Origin: Chrysoperla carnea
Lineage: Eukaryota > Arthropoda > Insecta > Neuroptera > Chrysopidae
Reading direction: 5' to 3'
Assembly: GCF_905475395.1 (NCBI RefSeq)
Contig: NC_058337.1
Span: forward strand, 100,806,368 to 100,870,367
DNA length: 64,000 nt
The position numbers were made by a program, and so were the translations under genes. Each line of letters starts with the position of its first letter. Within the stretch, counting starts at the first letter, position 1. This document shows, piece after piece, positions 47,626 through 61,421 of this stretch. The notes beneath the pieces were generated by a model. That model saw only the letters and a program-made list of their open reading frames with translations, made no database searches and was not told where the DNA came from.

Positions 47626-50436
47626 GTAAACAATACACTTGCGATATTGATTATAAAACTTTTTTTGAAAATTTCAAAAAGAACTATACAGCAAATATAA
47701 AATTTTCCTCTTGCACATCATGCCTGAGAGTTTAAATTGAGCAAAATCGTTCAAATCAGACATCAAACGAACATGATTCAGAAATATGGCTTAATATAAA
47801 TAGTTGATCAAATCTATAACAATATATTGTACAAGATTTTTCCAATAACAATATTTAATTATCAAAAACCTAAAAAAAAAGACGGGAGTAATTAAATCGA
47901 AGATAAACTTTTTACCAATCTCAAAAACAATCTTTCCGAATAACCCGTTTAAATATTACAAAACTGCTGAACATTAATGCTCTACTCCATTAACGCGGTA
48001 TGTGATGGCACCTATGGCTACTAATGTGGTTTCTGATTCGTTTCTAATGACTGCATCCAGCTGAAGTTTGCTATACTGAAAAAAAAATACTGGCACCTTA
48101 TGTATCTGAAAAAAAAAAACAAAACGGATTATCGTATGGTGTCAGCCCTTTATGTAATGAGTGCTCACCTCAGCTAAACGCAGCCAATAAGGTGGTTTCC
48201 AAAAGTTGTAACCTGAACTCGGACTACAATAACAAATCAGAAGCAATGTTAGACACTGTCTATGAAACAATGATAAGGAAATGCGGCTTACAGAGTGCCG
48301 CCGCACGCCGCGGTAAAGTAACTCAGCGTGATTAGGCTATACAAAAGGCGACGACCCTTCTCTCTATACATTTTTAGCATCCCTTTTATCGAGAATTTAA
48401 TTCTTACCGTTAACAATAAATTATTGATATACGTGGTCCTCAATGTCAAGACATTGATTTAGGCGTAGTCGCCTTTTGCCCAACTAATCCATTCATTGTC
48501 AAAAAACTGAATTATTAAAATTGTACTCTGAATTAATAAAAAGTTTTTAAGGTAACATTCTACTCTTTCAGGAATCATGGTGATTAAATATAATTAGCAA
48601 TACGATTTAAAGCTTGTTGAAAGTCGAACGAAGTTATCATGTTTGTATTCTCAAACTGAGCATTTACAAACTTACTTTAAAGTTCTCAAAAATAAATGAT
48701 CTTTGAAACGTCTAGTCTCTAAGAGTATAATGTTACTTTAACCACAATGAAAGCTTGTCTCAATTACTATGTATTTAACATAAATGGAATCAAAAATCTT
48801 CTAAACAGTCTCAGCTTTTTTTACAGGATTTAGATATAAATTTTGATGTTGTATTTTTAAAATAATTTATTTTTAAACAATATAATAATATACCTATAAA
48901 TATATCTTGACAATAAAAATATCTTGAATTTTTTTTTCTGAAAACACTAAAAGAAATCGTAGGAGTTCGACTCTGGTTTCTATAAATATGATTTCAAAAA
49001 TCAATTAAAATGAGTCGAAATTAATTGAAAAACATCAAAATCCAATCCTAAAAGAATCCCATTCAAAAATTCGAGCCGGAATTTCCATTGGTGAAAACCA
49101 TCAGGAATTATGAGACCTACTCCTCGCAGGTCCAAAACAGCAATATTCTATAAATATTCAATTAAATGGGCAATAAAAGTACGCTTGGGGGCTTTAATGA
49201 TCTCTGATCACGATTCACCCTCGGTAGGTTTGGGTGCACCCTGCTGGTTCAAACATATGATTATTCGACAAATAGACAAAAAAGTATATTCGAAGGTTTT
49301 TAAGGTCACTGATAATGATTCCAAATTTCAATATAGAACCTCCCCTTTTGGAGTTAATCCTCTTTTGGTCTACAACAGCAATATTTTGTAAATAATTTAT
49401 AAAATGGGCCAAAAAATATACTTGAAAGTCAGAATTACGATATACTCTACCATAATTCATAATTTTGTCGAATATTTACAGGTGCTGTTTTGAACCAACG
49501 GGGGCGAATTACCTCAGGAGTGGGGAGGGTAAATTTTTGGCCCATTTGTCGAATATTTACATCATGTTGCTAGTTTGAACCAGTAGGCGATGAATTACCC
49601 CAGGAGGATGTAGTATATCGAAATTCTAACTTGAATCGTAATCAACGTCTCCGAAATCCCTCGGGTATACTTTGCCGGTCCATTTTGTTAAATATTTTCA
49701 AAGTTTTAAAATTTTTAAAAATCCAGAAGGCATCAAGTTAGATATAGAATTTGCGCTATGAACCTTCCTGAGCATTTAAAAAAAATATTGGCCCAAAAGG
49801 TCGAGGTACAAAAAATTCCTATCGAAATGTTAAAATGACACGGCTGTACACAGGGTATAAAAATTACAGTTTACTATGAAGAAACTGAGAAAATAGTACA
49901 GTTTTGTCAACAGGTGTGTTTACGATTCATAATTCTATTTATAAACAACACAGCCTAATCTAAATAAAATGTTAGGGTAAGGTGAGTCCACTAAGAAATT
50001 TTATTTAAAATACTATAATAAAATAATAATAATAATAAATAGCCTTTTTCATCCATTTGAAGTAATGGCTTCCTAGAACAAGATGAACATTTGTTTAGGG
50101 ATAGAATAGTTTTTTGCTGGAAAATTTTTAGGTTAGTTTTTATTTGTGATTTTTTAGTAGCTATAGCGGTAAGATTTTAGTACCATTCTTTCATGCTTCT
50201 CTGTGCTTAGCAATTCAAAACTCTTTTTGTTGTACCTGGGTGTCCAATTTACAATATTTTGCTATTAGTAAATGAATGAAAATTTAATAATAGTTTCTAT
50301 TAATTTAATTTAATAACGATAACATTTTTATGCGTTTTATAGCATAAAATAGCTTCCAAAAAATTCTTAAATTAGACAAAGCATATCTTTTTAATTTACC
50401 TGTGTTAAGTGTATATCTCTTAATTATGTACATTAT

Positions 50437-50928
50437 CGCTCCACCTTTCAACCCCCCATAGGTTAAAAATATATTTAAAAAGTCCTTGAAGTTGGTTATA
50501 TATCGTGTTAAAATTTGAGCTTAATCGATGCACAATTTTTTAAGTTTTTGATACACACCCATTTCAGCCATTTTTTGCATTAACTAGCCTATGTCTTTCC
50601 TAAGGTCTAAACCATAATCTCTATTCCAAATTTCATTTAAATCGGTTCAGTTTTTTAGCCGCGTCTGGTCGTAAAGTTGTCTCTAAATACGTGATAAAAT
50701 TTGGCTTTGAATCTAAACTGAACCGATTTAAATGAAATTTGGTATAGAGATAGTTTAGACCTTAGGAAAGACATAAGCTAGTTAATGCGAAAAATGGCTG
50801 AAAAGGGTGTGTATCAAAAACTTAAAAAATTGTGCATCGATTAAGCTCAAATTTTAACACGATATATAACCAACTTCAAGGACTTTTTAAATATATTTTT
50901 AACCTTCGGGGGGTTGAAAGGTGGAGCG
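50437..50928. repeat. Long near-perfect inverted repeat
   Basis: Two arms of about 210 bp (50437-50650 and 50714-50928) are complementary over almost their whole length, with a spacer of about 65 bp. Matching blocks include GCTCCACCTTTCAACCCCCC with its near-complement, TTAATCGATGCACAATTTTT, and AAATCGGTTCAG. If transcribed it would form long double-stranded RNA. A short open frame over its right part is incidental. Confidence 0.85.
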
Positions 50929-50959
50929 AGAAAGTGTATATGAACAATCGAATATTTTC

Positions 50960-51130
50960 AAATACCCAAGTGGTGTATCAAATAAAACAGCATGACGTGT
51001 ACATTAAAAAACTGTAACTTCGACGCAAGGGGATATTGGGAGTGGAGGTGAAAGTGGGAATGCACGATTGAATTTTTTCAAATATACCCAAGTGTGGTAT
51101 CAAATAAAAGAGCATGACGTGTATGTACAT
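50960..51130. repeat. Two direct copies of a CCCAAGTG motif block
   Basis: CAAATACCCAAGTGGTGTAT at about 50958 and CAAATATACCCAAGTGTGGT at about 51091 are each followed by ATCAAATAAAA, then AGCATGACGTGTA. The period is about 130 bp. Confidence 0.65.
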
Positions 51131-52021
51131 TATAAAACAGTAAGTTACATGAAAATTAGTCCAGCCATTTAAAAGTTGTAAACTCTTTTATCGGGGATTA
51201 ATCAAATTTCATAAAATTTACTAGATACTTCTCATATATTTCTATGCAACTATAATGTCCCTTGGCGAAGTGCGGCAAGGCACAACTAGGACTTTTGCTC
51301 TAAAATTAGGGTTCCGCAACAAAATAATAAAATCGATGAAATTGTCGGAATATAAAGTGAATCTTTGTATTTCAAATTGTATTTGCCCAGCGAAGCGGGT
51401 ATAGTTCACAGTTTGTTCTATATAAATTAAAGACTTGGGCGTGAAAAATGTCTAAAATTAATTTACAATAATGATTTTGTACGACTAATCAATTTACATA
51501 GGGGAAATATTTGTATTTATTTTAATAATCAATCGCCAAGCGCGTTATGCCCAAATTGCCCTTAATATGGTATCTTTACGTTAGTCTATTATTATTATTC
51601 ATATGTTCCGCGCAAATAATGTGATTATTTAAAAATACGACAGACGCAAAATACTCGTTGGTTGTACGTGTGGCGTATTTATTTAAATACATACAGTGTA
51701 AATGGATGTATCGATCGATTGGCAACAATTCTATTTCACGCACAATGGACGCTAAACGACGTATACTAGACGATCGTCACAACAACGATACACGACTTTT
51801 ATAACATCAACTTGAAAAACATATAACAGTTTTTATGTCAAATATAATAATTTTGTGATTAACTTATAACTATATTAACCAGATGCAATGTTATGTATTA
51901 ACTGCCAACAATTTTAAAGATTTCCGCTTTGCTATACAAGTGCATTAGTTTAGTTTAGTTAGTACAATTATAAATATTTTTGAAAATTATTATTTGAACA
52001 AATATACGAATTTCTTCGAAA

Positions 52022-54607
52022 ATGGCAATCGTTTTACGATCATTATCAATTTTATTAGGATTATTTTTTATTTTTGTTGGAACTATGAAATTGACCAGTT
52101 ATTTATCTAAGGATTTACATAAAGATTTGGTAAGTTTTTACATTTTTTTAATCTTTCAATTTCATTTTTATTGGGCAAGGCATTTTGTTTTGATACAGAG
52201 ACAATTGAAGGCTACACCTGTACAACATTTTTAGAACAGATTTAAAATTAGTTTTTGGCGCTTTGCCTTCAAATAGCGACTAGTGGGCGTTTATTACATG
52301 ATATTACAAAAATATTAAATAATATTTTTATGATCTCTTTTTTATTTACAGAGAAAAGAATATGTTAAATATTCCAAAGTGTTTCCATTATCGGAGGCTT
52401 TAGATTTTAAAGTGCCATCGAAATGGTATCGACGTGTGGTGGGATCATTAGAATTAATATTTGGTGCCGCTATGGCTACCATTCCTAGTCGTAAGTATAT
52501 CATTTTTATGTCCGTCTAATATTTGTCATTGTCAAATGTAAACAAATCATTATTCAATTGTTTGTCATGTGTTGATGTTTTTCATTCACACCAGATGTCA
52601 GGGTAAATATTATACATTCTTTTGTTAGTAATGGCGGGTTAATTATTTATTTACTAATTTATTTTTAATTGTTGAATATCTGAATTCTTTCGAATAGTAG
52701 ATCGAGTACTTTTCTTTTTAAAAATAATATATAAATTTTTAGAAATTATATCTTATTTCGATGATTTTTTTTGCTTTTATAAAAGCTCATTTATCTAACA
52801 ATCAGCAGAGAAAAGTTATTTTTCGAATAACTATAAAAACAACCAAGATTAAAGCCATCAAAGATTTGTTTGTATCTCTTTCTAGTAAAACAGAATTTAG
52901 TATGGAGTTATCATAGCACACATAGTATATAACGTCAAATGTCATGTTTGATCTCTCTATCTAATTAGTAGTTTGAAATGCTTAAATCATTCTTATTTCT
53001 TGGTCAATTTTAATTTCACTTTTTGTCATCTCCTTGGAATGGAATTTTCATGTTTCGATAAGGAATGTGAAAAAAATCACTATTAACCATTTATTTTCAA
53101 AATCACACACAATTTATATTCAAAAACACACACCCATGTTCAGTGCCTCATTTCCCCCGTTTAGACAGCCTAGACGGCCTCCACAAAAAATTCAGCTTGT
53201 TTTATTTTCACATTAAAAAAATTTTTCGGCCAAAGGATTCTTGTGTGGAGCCTCAAGTAGGTTTACGAGGAATACAAAAAAATAAAAGAAAAAGGGGGAG
53301 AAATAGAAGGAAAGTGGAACGAAGTAAACAAATTTTTTGCTAAAAAATCAATTAAAAACAAAATTAAAATTAAATTAGTAATTAATTGTGAGTCACATAT
53401 CCCTAGAGCCGCCTACCTCTATGTCACATTTCTTGTATTCTACTGTTATCGTAAAATTAGCAAAAAGTATACAACATACCAAAAAAAACTAGCAGTAAGA
53501 TGTTAAGATTTTTCAAAAATTCTAGTTTAAAAATTTTTTAAGAATTTCATCGAGACCCTTTATTGCTGGAATGGCTATCGATCCCAAAAACGCGCACTCG
53601 TTTGTTATTGTATAGTTACATCGTGGAAGTGCAATTGCTAACGACATATAGTTTGTTTACGTATACTCGGCTACAAATGCCATTGCTCAGCATAGTAAAC
53701 TTTTTCAAGAGAGAGCAAGCACGTAGCCAGAAATTTCATTCGGGGGTTGTGGCTGTGGCTGAGATGATTGTTACTTGAAAGCTAGTTCCCAAAGTGAAGT
53801 TTTGAACATATATATATCTACTCTGGTAATCAAATAGAAAACTAGTTTTTTATTACGGACATGAATCATTCATATTTTTACATAGATTTTTTGAATTTTC
53901 TAGAATTTCGAAAGGGGGGCTTCAGCACTTTCACCTCTCCCCCCTCGGCTATGTCAAAATCATTTAACGGCACATCTATGACCTTATTAAACAATTCTTT
54001 AGAAAAAATAGCACGTTGATACATCAAGATTCGTCAGCCTTAGTTGTTGATACATTTGAGTTAGGGATAAGTCTTAGAAGATATTTTGTACTTCGCCCAG
54101 TTGGATTTAATGTACTTTATTTACTTTTAAGGTGTTTCAGTAGTTCTATAGTTTTAATAAACTTTAGATTGACTCTGTACATTTCATTGATTCCATTTGT
54201 GTAGAGATGATCTCCACGCAAGCAAAGGTACAATAAATCCAACTGGTCGATATTATGCGAGAATACTACAGTATTCGAAAGTTGTGGATTCCGATTTGCT
54301 CTTCTTTATATTAATAGTCAATTTCATTTCAATAATATTATTTTCTTTTCCAGATACTGTAAAAAATGTTGCTAATGTTGGTTTATTGTTACTAACATTA
54401 TTGGCTGTATATTCCCATTATATGGTCGATGATATGCTAGAAAGAACAGCACCAGCTCTAGTATTTATGTTTATGCTGACTGGTCGTTTGGTCGTATACT
54501 GGCAAGTTCAAAGACGTGAATATATGGCAGCAAATGCATCGACTGAAAAAGTGTCAAATGAAAATTCAAGTTTTATGTCCCAAAGCAACGGTTTTAAACA
54601 AGATTAA
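52022..54607 (+). CDS. NACHO (TMEM35A) homologue, three exons
   Basis: NACHO is an endoplasmic-reticulum chaperone that helps nicotinic acetylcholine receptors fold and assemble. Exons 52022-52129, 52352-52490 and 54354-54607 join in phase to give 166 residues. Four membrane segments are visible at about 3-24, 64-81, 87-105 and 114-132. Family-like stretches are LGLFFIFVGTMKLT, YLSKDLHKDL, the glycine-containing SLELIFGAAMATIP and ALVFMFMLTGRLVVYW, close in order and spacing to the human protein. The C-terminal 35 residues are polar, as expected for the cytosolic tail. The ATG has A at -3 and G at +4. A polyadenylation signal AATAAA lies at 54862. Intron 2 is about 1.9 kb and contains a possible hAT-like scrap at 53710-53960, but no alternative exon I would accept. 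Confidence 0.88.
53710..53960. repeat. Possible hAT-like scrap in NACHO intron 2
   Basis: ACGTAGCCAGAAATTTCATT with a following G-run faces, about 200 bp later, CCCCTCGGCTATGTC. Terminal motifs of the form ACGTAGCC... are common in hAT elements. The inverted match is imperfect and no target duplication is visible. Confidence 0.3.
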
Positions 54608-54861
54608 ATTTTAGACAAGTAACTTTTTAAACAAATGTGAAAAAATAAAAAACTATAGCTTAAAATTTGTACTAAGTGCATATACAAAAAAATTTATCAA
54701 TTATTATTGTTTATACTTTATAGTTCAAATATTAAAAAATAGATGGCCAAAGTAGTATATAACTTTAGAATTTTTTTTCAATTCGTTGTTCATTAATTGT
54801 GTCTTTATTGTTCCTTTTTAATGCCAAACTATCGTATAAATAAATTCTAAAATATATAAGC

Positions 54862-54867
54862 AATAAA
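54862..54867 (+). terminator. Candidate polyadenylation signal of the NACHO-like gene
   Basis: A canonical AATAAA about 255 bp after the stop codon, followed by a T-rich stretch. Another AATAAA lies at 54839. Confidence 0.45.
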
Positions 54868-55990
54868 TAATTTTTATTTTAAGAATTTGAGTGTTCTTTT
54901 ATTTCATATATTTTATGTTGATTAATTTTTAATTTTATTTAGAATATATTCATTAGAATGTTAAATATACGTTTCAAGTACGAAATAAAAATACGAAATT
55001 TTTAACGAATTTTATTCATTTATTTATTATCCTGCTTTTTTTTTTTTTAACACAGAGAATTTTTTTAATTTCAAGTAGCGCCACCTAGTATTTCTATCTG
55101 AAAACTTAAAAAAATTTGTTGCCAAGTACGGGAATTTTGGGGAAGTCCAATTCTTTTATTCATTGCAGTTTTTTTATTATGTTAATAATTTAAAAAAAAT
55201 TGTATAATCGTTAAAATTATTTGATTTTTTTTTTTCAAATAGAAACATATTTCTTTTTATATTTACATGTTTTGTTTAGATACCATACAAGTGGATTTAC
55301 TACAAAATAATCGCTTTTAACGAGATAACAAATACTGTGAATATATTGTGTTTATAATAAAGTTACTAAAAATTCTTATAGTACAGTTACACCTCTTTAG
55401 GAAAAAATACTTATTATATACCAGTAGTAGTACAACAGTTTTTTTTTTTTTTTTTTAATATTATTCAAATACTTTTGGACTCATATATCATCTTAACCAA
55501 ATCAAATTTTGTGAATTCTTATATAAATTATAGTTTTTAATACCTGAGAAGTTTCCAACTTTTGATAATATTCTTCTTAAAAGCAAATCTCGACAATAGA
55601 TTTTTAAACAGTTCTTCTCACAAACAACTATCCTGATAAATCTAATTATTTTATTAGTTTCGAAACGATTGTAAGAATCAAATTTTCTATACTTTCAATT
55701 AATTCATACAATGAGTAAATAGATGAGTCCTTACCCGAAAAAAAAAGTTAGATTCTCTCCCAAAAACATTTATGGCTTAATTCGATAATTCTCATTCATT
55801 TTAACTTCGAAAAATAACGATTTAACGATTCATTTCATTCTTGTTACGCAAATTGTAGACATCTAAAAACGTGAAGATATGAATGCAGATATCTTTCCAC
55901 ATCAAGAGTTTTATTTTAAAAAAACTTTATACTTGTAAAAATGAATTTTTGTTGACTTCGAGTTGAAACATAATTATTATTAATTAAATT

Positions 55991-56181
55991 CTACGATACT
56001 CGAAATAAAATTGTATATTAAGAAATTCTATTTGTAATGTGTTATATAAATAAATTTAGCTACTGACGATGGTTGCGTTGCAATTGAAATTCGATTTTTT
56101 GCGAAATGCATGTTTGTTGTATATTTGTATATTTTTTAAATAGAATTTCTTAATATACAATTTTCTTTCGAGTATTGTGGT
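55991..56181. mobile_element. Small MITE with 43-bp inverted ends
   Basis: The left arm (ATACTCGAAATAAAATTGTA, then TATTAAGAAATTCTATTT) is matched by its complement at 56138-56181 with about two differences. The core of about 105 bp has no coding capacity. Confidence 0.7.
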
Positions 56182-58939
56182 ATTTATTTCAATAACTACT
56201 TTTTACTTTTTTATTTTAAGCCTAAAAACGTTTAAACCGCTTCCACTATATTTATTTTATTTTTTTATCATAACATTTTATTACCATTCAATTTACACCT
56301 GACTTTAACATTCTATTGGCATCTGTATTTCGATTTTCGGCTTTCTATCTCACTGAGAATTACTTTCGTTTCCTAATTTGACTTCAACGAACAAAGAGAC
56401 AAGAGTTTATAGAAAGTTGTAAAAGTAGAACAGGGAACTTTCGATAAATTTTTTCTCAGTCGAAAATATTACCATCTATAAGCTCTTTAACTGCTTTTGA
56501 AAATTAATGAAAACTAAATTTTACGAAAAGCATTGCATTAGCGATGCAATCTAATAAATAATAATTTTATTCAATGTTAAATTTTATTTTTGTTCAATAT
56601 AAAAAAAAAACCCTTCATTTGTTGTTTGACTTACACTGGTATTCAGGTACTTATAAACCTATCTCATTCTAAAATGATATATCCACTCTTTTCTCCAGTG
56701 TTGTTACGCGTCACCAATTTGTAATGGCGTCATAGCCGTCGCGATTTTCATGGACATACGACCGAATGTTTTCAGTGTTTTATACAAACATAGGTGAATT
56801 TTTATAGTTGTAAAAAAAAAATTTAATATAAGTTTTAAAGTGAATTAAACTTAAAATGTTATTAAAATTATCAATTAATATTCGTTAATTCGTTTGTTTT
56901 TAATAATTCTAAAGTATTTTTAAAAGAATTAACTAGTGTTTTTATAACTTAAAACTTTCAAAAACCCATATGACGTTTAATTTATTAACAGGTAGGTACA
57001 CAAAAAAAATAATGTGCACAATTTTACTGTGTTTTCTTTAAATTATTTCGTAGTGTTGCAAATTGTTTTTCTTATTTTGTGTTAATTGTGTGTTGTTTTT
57101 CTAGTGTGGTTTTTCTTTTTAAATAAAGTTTGTATAAGTTTTTTAAAAGTTTTGTAAACAGAGTAAAGTTGAGATTACACACACATTACCTGATGAGAGG
57201 TGATGAAGGCAATTAAAGTTTAAAAGGTAAACTTTTGTTTTTTACAATTGAAAAAATTTTATGCCGAAATATTTTCAAACGTATTTTAAAATTTAAAAGT
57301 CTTGTTTATTTTGTAATAGGAGAAATTGGATCATTTTTTTTTACATGAAATATGATCTATGCGTTTAAATAGTGTCAGTTTATGTGGAATGTAACCGTGT
57401 TTTTTATTATTTTTTTTATGAAAAAAAATCAAAACAATTTTTTTTTATTATTATTAATGAATTATATGCAAAATTTGCAAAATTGAAACAAAAATATTAG
57501 AATTAGCATCAGCAATTTTTAACTACAAAAATGATATTCAATATCCACGTTTTTTTTCTTGCTATAAATTAGGATTACCCAATTTTAAATTTTTGATAGT
57601 ACAAAGTCTAAGTTTCTTGTTTATTGCACAAAACAAATTTTGCGTTTGATGTTCATTTTACTCAAAACAAATTTTTCCATTTTTTAAACGATGTTGAAAC
57701 TTATAGGAGTGTTTTTTTTTGAAATAAATGTGTATCAAAATTAGGTATAGTCGAATAATTTAGATTATATTGAAACTATTTTAGATATTTGTAAGTGGAA
57801 TTTCTGTATGCTTCTCAATTTCGTGGTCTTACTAAAATATTTCCCACATTGTTTCGTAAAATTTCAGGTTTTCTGACCTTCAAATTTATGTTAATTTAAT
57901 TTATTGGGATAATTCTTCGTCGATTAACCTATGCTGTCTTTTTTAAATATTGAAATTGATTTCGTTTTTGATTTGATTTTGTAAATTTTGTGTAAAAAAT
58001 TATTTTACTACGTGCTTATAGGTACTCATGTTTGTTTCCCGTAAATTATTCCGGTCAAATCTGTATTTTTGGTTAAGGGCTGTGAGGAGTTATTGCCATC
58101 TTCTGGCCAACTCAATTCTTGACATAATTTTTAATTTTCTATTAGAAATTTACGTATAGTTAAGGAGATGAAATACACTTGGCTGGAAAATTCGAAGTTT
58201 TTGAGATATTCGGTTTTAAGCTGCCGGAAATCGTGAATTAATAAATTTTCCACCCTTTTCAGCAGCTTTTTTAGCTACGAACCCCCCCAGAAAGGTGTTT
58301 AAATTAAAATTTTTGTTTGACAAAGTTTTGTCTTAATTTCTTATTTACCAACCATCGTACGGATTTTTAGACAAGAATGCGTGTCAGCTCCTTATATAAT
58401 AATTTGTTTTGATTAAATTGATTTTGCAAGTAGTGTTTGCAAAAGTTTGTATTTTAAAAATACGTTTTGTAAATATTTCGCAAGAAATTTTTGGGTTATG
58501 GTTTGTGCGTATGAATTGACTAATTGAAATCAAAAATAGCATCTCAATGAAGTCATTATTTTATTTTTGCTTATTTTAAAAGCATTTAAGTGTTATTGGA
58601 GCTAATCTCTACATTTACTTTAGTGCAGTAAGTACGGTAGGAAATACGTCATTTAAAAAAAAAATTAACTCGCCTAAAAAATCGGAAAGGTGTGAAAACA
58701 CGCGTTTTAATAATAATGCGGAGGTTTCAGTGCAACTATTAACGAAGAAAATTATTTTATTTTTTTTGTTAATTGGCGTAGGAAGCTTTGTTATCGGTTG
58801 CGCACGACTTTTCCAAAACATCTATTTTCGCATTTTGTGTGGGAACCTTTTAAAGACACTTTTAATGGTAAATGCTCACTGCTAAACAAACAGTGATGTT
58901 AACGAAAAAATGTTTCAAAATAAAGTTGTTTATTTTTTT

Positions 58940-59615
58940 ACAAGAAACATTTGTTACATTTAAACTTTTGTTTTTTAAACATTTTTTACATGGGTCCTAC
59001 AGACCTAAGAACCAATTGACCTCTGCTGACCATACGAACCCAATCTCACTTTTTATTAGCGCACGTTAATTTCCTGCGCACGTTATTAAAATGTCAGCTC
59101 GATATCTTGGTTTTTGAGTTATCATGTTAGACAGACAGAGAAACGGAAATGGCTATTCGCTCCGTGCGTGAGTTTCGTTTCCATGGTAACGACACACTAC
59201 TTTAATTATAGAATTGTATGGATTGCATTTATGACTTACATTGAAAATTTAATATTATTGTCTCACAAATTTAAGTAAATAATTATGATAATTTACATTT
59301 GAAAAATAATATTTGTGCAATTTGATTTCTTATTTTCACAATTTTTAATGCATTAAGTTTTATTAATTCGTGTTTTACAATAATTTTAATTTGACATTTC
59401 TATAACATTAACATGTAAAGAACTGCAAATTAGTAATAACAGCTCCCTTTAACGCCATAATTTTTCACTGGAAGCGCTGGCATCGATTTTATTGTCCCAC
59501 CATGACTACGCACATAACGAATACAAAACTTTTGTTCGCATCATTAATATTTACAAGCGTTACAAACTTGGGACTAAAATTAGTTGATATATTCATATAT
59601 ATACAGGATATAATA
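58940..59615 (+). repeat. Older interspersed repeat, copy C, interrupted
   Basis: Left part 58940-59153 carries TGGGTCCTACAGACCTAAGA and TTTTTGAGTTATCATGTTAG as in copy B. Right part 59524-59615 carries AATATTTACAAGCGTTACAA and the following ACTTGGGACTAAA. A MITE lies between them. Confidence 0.65.
59156..59521. mobile_element. MITE with TTCGCTCCGTGCGTGAG terminus, copy 1
   Basis: The ends are imperfect inverted repeats (TTCGCTCCGTGCGTGAG and CTACGCACATAACGAA) bordered by TA. It sits inside the older repeat copy C. The copy at 62579-62963 is its reverse complement. Confidence 0.75.
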
Positions 59616-59949
59616 ATCGATATTTGTATCTCAATCCATTATTAAACCAATCACTTATTTTGACAAAGGCACTAAAATTCTATAAAAAGTGAAACCAACT
59701 TTTAAATACTAAATATTTATTTATCTACTTACATTTTTATGTTCAATGTAAAATTTGATAGATACAGAATGTCAACCTTTATGGATGTGGAACACTTCAA
59801 TACAAAAAATAGTAATTGATATATTTAGAGAAGAAAAGTACCTATCAATATTGTATTTTTAACCTTCGACTAAAAAGAGGGGTAACTTAAAAGTGTAAGT
59901 GTTTTATCTGTGTAATTTTGTGCCTGTCTGTGGTATCCTAGCTTCTAAA

Positions 59950-60420
59950 TGGATGAACCGATTTTGATTTACTATCATCATTGTTAAAGATGTATGAGCA
60001 TGGTAGTGGGGGCACAAATTTAAAAATAGATATTTTCAATTTTGATAATAAATTTATATTATTACTTGACGAAATAAGACGAAAAGTAAGAATAAAATTT
60101 TTCGAAATCTGGCTTAATTTTCAAAATATCGAAGATTGAAAATTTTGTTTAATTATTTAGCTTTCGATATTTCGAAAACCAAGACACATATCGAAAAATT
60201 GTATTCTTATTTTTCGTCTACATTCATGAAGTTATAACAAAATTCATCATCAAAGTTGAAAATCAGATAAAAATAATTTCAACCCTTAATCTACCCTGCT
60301 CTTACATCCCTTATATGGACTTAGTTTTTTTCTTTTCTAATTCATTGCTAATATGTTTACAAACAAATTTTGAGCCTTTAAATCATAAATTGCTGTCATG
60401 CTCATACATCCTTAAGTGAT
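59950..60420. repeat. Imperfect foldback
   Basis: Sequence around AAAGATGTATGAGCATGGTA faces CTGTCATGCTCATACATCCT, and GACGAAAAGTAAGAATAAAA faces TTCTTATTTTTCGTCTAC. The arms are diverged, and the centre lies near 60150-60170. No coding sequence. Confidence 0.55.
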
Positions 60421-61421
60421 TCATTCATGAAATTATTTAAAGGAAAAAATTTAATACATTAATTTATTATTTATTATGAGTAATTCTTAGAAAAATATAC
60501 TAAGTATTTAATTTTATAAATAAATAAATTATACATTGATACACATGTGTTTTTTAAGTATTTTGACTAGAAAAATTTAAATTGGATACTAATTATTACT
60601 TAGCATGCATGTCTATAACCACAAATTATTATTGAATTCCTATACTTAAGGCCGATCCAATTTCAGTTTCCTATATGTTTGAAACTCTGTAAATTTGAAA
60701 GCTGTTTCGCTTGTTTCAATCAAATGTTGGTTTGATAAATTTCATTCCACGATTTGAATCGTTTAATTAAAGCTTAACAATGCTAAAATTGTTCGCTTAC
60801 AGAAATAACAATTCTGTAAAACCTATGTGTATACATTTTTACGAGAAGATTATGGCCAATTTAGATCGAATAATTCGCATCATAAGTAAGCAGTGAAGGT
60901 AGAGTAAAGCGTTTGGATCAGCATAGCGTGCGATCAGCCAAAAATATGCCATTGGATTAATTTGTGGGAGGTTTTCTTAAAAGTTTCGCCTATTTCAAAA
61001 AAACTTGAATCGTCCGAGTACCTAAAAGCTAACATCTGCTAAGTTATAGACGAAGTAGCCTTGCCAAAAGTCATAGAAAATTACCTCGAACGAATAAAGT
61101 GATACAAAATATCGACATTAATTTACTTTCCTTTTACTATAGGCAATTTTATTTCAGATATGATGAAATACAATTTACATACTGAGCAAAATACCTTAGT
61201 AACCAAATCGGTACAGTACATTTTAAGACCGTGGGTCTAGTTTTCGTCATTAGCCAGCTCGATAAGCTTTAAAATGAGGGGTAAATATTGGAATTTGATA
61301 AAGGAATAAGAAAAATTTCGCGAACTCAGCGGAAAACAGGCTGGAGAAATAATATATAAGATAATTAAGATAATATATTACATTTTGAATTGCATTTTTA
61401 AATTGACCGTAATTATATGAT

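Larger units (their letters stand above)
45778..52021. other. Intergenic region of about 6 kb, repeat-rich
   Basis: It contains several repeats listed separately, including a long hairpin at 50437-50928. From 48000 to 48500 the composition is more balanced, with no open frame or structure I recognise. At 49080-49700 there are degenerate direct repeats sharing ACAGCAATATTCTATAAATA-type blocks and TTGTCGAATATTTACA. The promoter of the NACHO-like gene should lie near 51600-52000. Confidence 0.5.

Noticed and set aside
49110-49391. 93-codon frame
   Set aside because: It overlaps degenerate direct repeats that recur to about 49700, so it is most likely repeat sequence.
53034-54204. Several frames of 60-71 codons in NACHO intron 2 as alternative exons
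   Set aside because: None continues the membrane-protein sequence, and the exon 2 to exon 3 join at 52490/54354 already restores the family sequence in phase.
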